From positions 1-14,094 of the forward strand of contig DATGIQ010000194.1 of the NCBI GenBank assembly GCA_035295665.1: a stretch of 14,094 nt of DNA, given 5' to 3'. The notes below the pieces were generated by a model, which worked only from the letters and a program-made list of their open reading frames with translations, was not told the origin of the DNA and ran no database searches. This stretch comes from DATGIQ01 sp035295665 (GTDB lineage Bacteria; Planctomycetota; Planctomycetia; Gemmatales; Gemmataceae). The position numbers and the translations under genes are program-made. Positions 13,956 through 14,094 of this stretch are shown in pieces. Position 1 is the stretch's first letter, and each line of letters starts with the position of its first letter.

Positions 13956-14094
13956 ACGTAAAAGCCATGGGCGTAACCGCCCTTCCGCATATGCATAACG
14001 CATTGGCTTTATGAGGGTTGCTGCGTCAGCTGGGCTGGGCAAAGGGGCCTCGCGCGGATAGTTTTGCAGCTGGATATTCTGTCTACCCGCACGG
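13956..14094. other. Downstream flank of the haem protein gene
   Basis: No gene can be supported in these 139 bp. A short hairpin (GGGCG/CGCCC, 13969-13982) follows the stop by 13 bases but has no T-run, so it is at best a weak transcript end. Whether another gene starts just beyond the window cannot be seen. Confidence 0.4.

Noticed and set aside
13969..13982. Hairpin after the haem protein gene as an intrinsic terminator
   Set aside because: Only five base pairs and no T-run; too weak to list as a terminator.

Overview
The window reads as chromosomal DNA of a planctomycete, most likely of the Gemmataceae type. The lineage call is inference from gene content. Three things suggest it: an ECF sigma factor next to a giant membrane Ser/Thr kinase with WD40 repeats; a very large RHS/YD-repeat surface protein opening with a planctomycete-style LEDR-type export motif; and GC-rich genes with good Shine-Dalgarno sites. 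No rRNA, tRNA, CRISPR array, transposase or phage gene was seen.

Left half, minus strand (about 1-9451). In transcription order: an ECF sigma factor (9451-8822); a 1222-residue kinase (8767-5099) with an anti-sigma-type zinc-binding N-terminus, kinase domain, one membrane segment and 15 WD40 blades; a small Lys/Arg-rich protein (5017-4673); a gap of about 575 bp; a second, more divergent ECF-type sigma factor (4097-3543); a 448-bp leader; and an RHS-family protein (start 3094) that leaves the window at base 1 with no stop codon, giving 1031 visible residues.

Right half, plus strand (9894-13955). Four genes in a row look like an operon for exported proteins: a sedolisin (S53) peptidase with signal peptide and propeptide, a 79-residue helical protein, a twin-arginine-exported beta-rich protein, and a large secreted protein with one CxxCH haem-binding motif. 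The two halves diverge from a 442-bp control region (9452-9893).

Working model (inference): the kinase senses something through its WD40 half and acts on the adjacent sigma factor through its zinc domain and/or phosphorylation. The exported cluster across the shared intergenic region is a plausible target. The second sigma factor may serve the RHS gene.

The most unusual DNA-level features are a heptanucleotide tandem repeat plus hairpin translated inside the kinase domain just before DFG, and a 48-bp near-perfect palindrome inside the small basic-protein gene.
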